A model generated the notes under the pieces. It saw nothing but the letters and a program-made list of their open reading frames with translations. It searched no databases and was not told where the DNA came from. From Hymenobacter arizonensis (GTDB lineage: Bacteria > Bacteroidota > Bacteroidia > Cytophagales > Hymenobacteraceae): 64,000 nt of DNA. Where the stretch lies: NCBI RefSeq assembly GCF_900115775.1, contig NZ_FOXS01000009.1, positions 93,774-157,773 on the forward strand, written 5' to 3'. Positions 63,841 through 64,000 of this stretch are shown here, one piece after another. Positions within the stretch are counted from its first letter, which is position 1. Every line of letters begins with the position of its first letter. Both the position numbers and the translations under genes were made by a program.

Positions 63841-64000
63841 ATGCTGCTCGATGCCAAGCTGCCCGCTCGCTTTATTCTCCGACAAATCCTGCCCGACGTG
63901 GCGGTGCTGCTGCTCATCTCGGTGGTCTTCGAGGGCCTCAAGGTGTTCTTGGGGCAGTACCTGCCCCCCATTCCGCTCACCTTGCCGGCCATCCTGGGCA
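63841..64000 (+). CDS. Bestrophin-family chloride channel, N-terminal part
   Basis: Starts at ATG 63841 and runs off the window. The visible 53 residues, MLLDAKLPARFILRQILPDVAVLLLISVVFEGL and KVFLGQYLPPIPLTLPAILG, match the start of bacterial bestrophin-like proteins: first TM helix, then (L/F)LPxIPLxLPAILG before the second helix. These form pentameric anion channels in the inner membrane. The next expected motif (LLAFRTNxSYDRWWEAR) would lie just outside. Not related to the repeat series in an obvious way. Confidence is limited by length. Confidence 0.7.
   Translation, partial: MLLDAKLPARFILRQILPDVAVLLLISVVFEGLKVFLGQYLPPIPLTLPAILG

Noticed and set aside
1..64000. rRNA, tRNA, group II intron or diversity-generating element
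   Set aside because: No rRNA segments, cloverleaf-like tRNA, reverse transcriptase motif (YxDD) or template/variable repeat pair was recognised by eye; a covariance-model search was not possible.

Overview
The window looks like part of a large, GC-rich replicon from a Bacteroidota bacterium, most like Hymenobacter. Pointers are a SusC/SusD pair, type 9 secretion C-terminal sorting domains, a Bacteroidota -7 box (TAnnTTTG), a BtgA-like/relaxase mobilisation pair and Bacteroidota-type RpoD. Plasmid functions are present: a Rep_3-type initiator with an iteron array (8954-10784), a ParA-type partition operon with an AT-rich centromere-like region (31474-33060), a candidate oriT, mobC-like, relaxase and coupling-protein genes (33240-37020). 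No full conjugation apparatus was seen. So this is a large mobilizable plasmid or chromid, or a chromosome carrying an integrated one. I saw no rRNA or tRNA gene and no CRISPR array.

Layout. 1-4962: a run of small single genes of alternating orientation (lipoproteins, membrane proteins, a barstar-type inhibitor, an immunity-like fragment), separated by copies of a conserved repeat of about 32 nt; two insertion sequences (IS3 family 2604-3848, IS1182 family 4964-6560) sit beside or inside repeats. A similar gene with diverged, inverted repeat copies lies at the right edge (63382-63806). 6672-8360: VbhA/Fic-like antitoxin and toxin, the toxin broken by an amber codon. 8399-10784: two small genes, the replication initiator and oriV. 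11044-12764: decayed genes and a dead copy of the IS3-family element. 13101-18831: five collinear genes: TerY-like VWA protein, PP2C phosphatase, protein kinase with zinc ribbon, membrane-anchored Ppx/GppA-like ATPase-fold protein, coiled-coil protein. 19227-20072: a PhyH-type dioxygenase. 20218-24873: a YtfQRT-YjfF-like ABC sugar importer that reads as foreign DNA. 25282-26397: a tyrosine recombinase between two perfect hairpins. 26692-27555: an rpoD-like sigma factor. 28073-31364: conjugation-like and small regulatory genes and an AbiE-like toxin/antitoxin pair whose toxin is broken.

37553-62789 is a polysaccharide utilisation locus: GH3, two large secreted clan GH-A enzymes with sorting domains, a LacI regulator, SusC/SusD, GH2, an agarase-like enzyme, a second GH3, an SDR oxidoreductase and mannonate dehydratase UxuA. 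The last two point to uronic-acid catabolism, so the substrate is probably a uronate-containing glycan. Four matching LacI-type operators (two upstream of lacI/susC, one upstream of each of two enzyme transcription units) tie the locus together.

The two parts most likely to be new biology are the repeat-bounded single-gene cassettes at the window ends and the five-gene TerY/PP2C/kinase operon with its ATPase-fold and coiled-coil partners. Many accessory genes here are damaged by single-base indels, nonsense codons or IS insertion.
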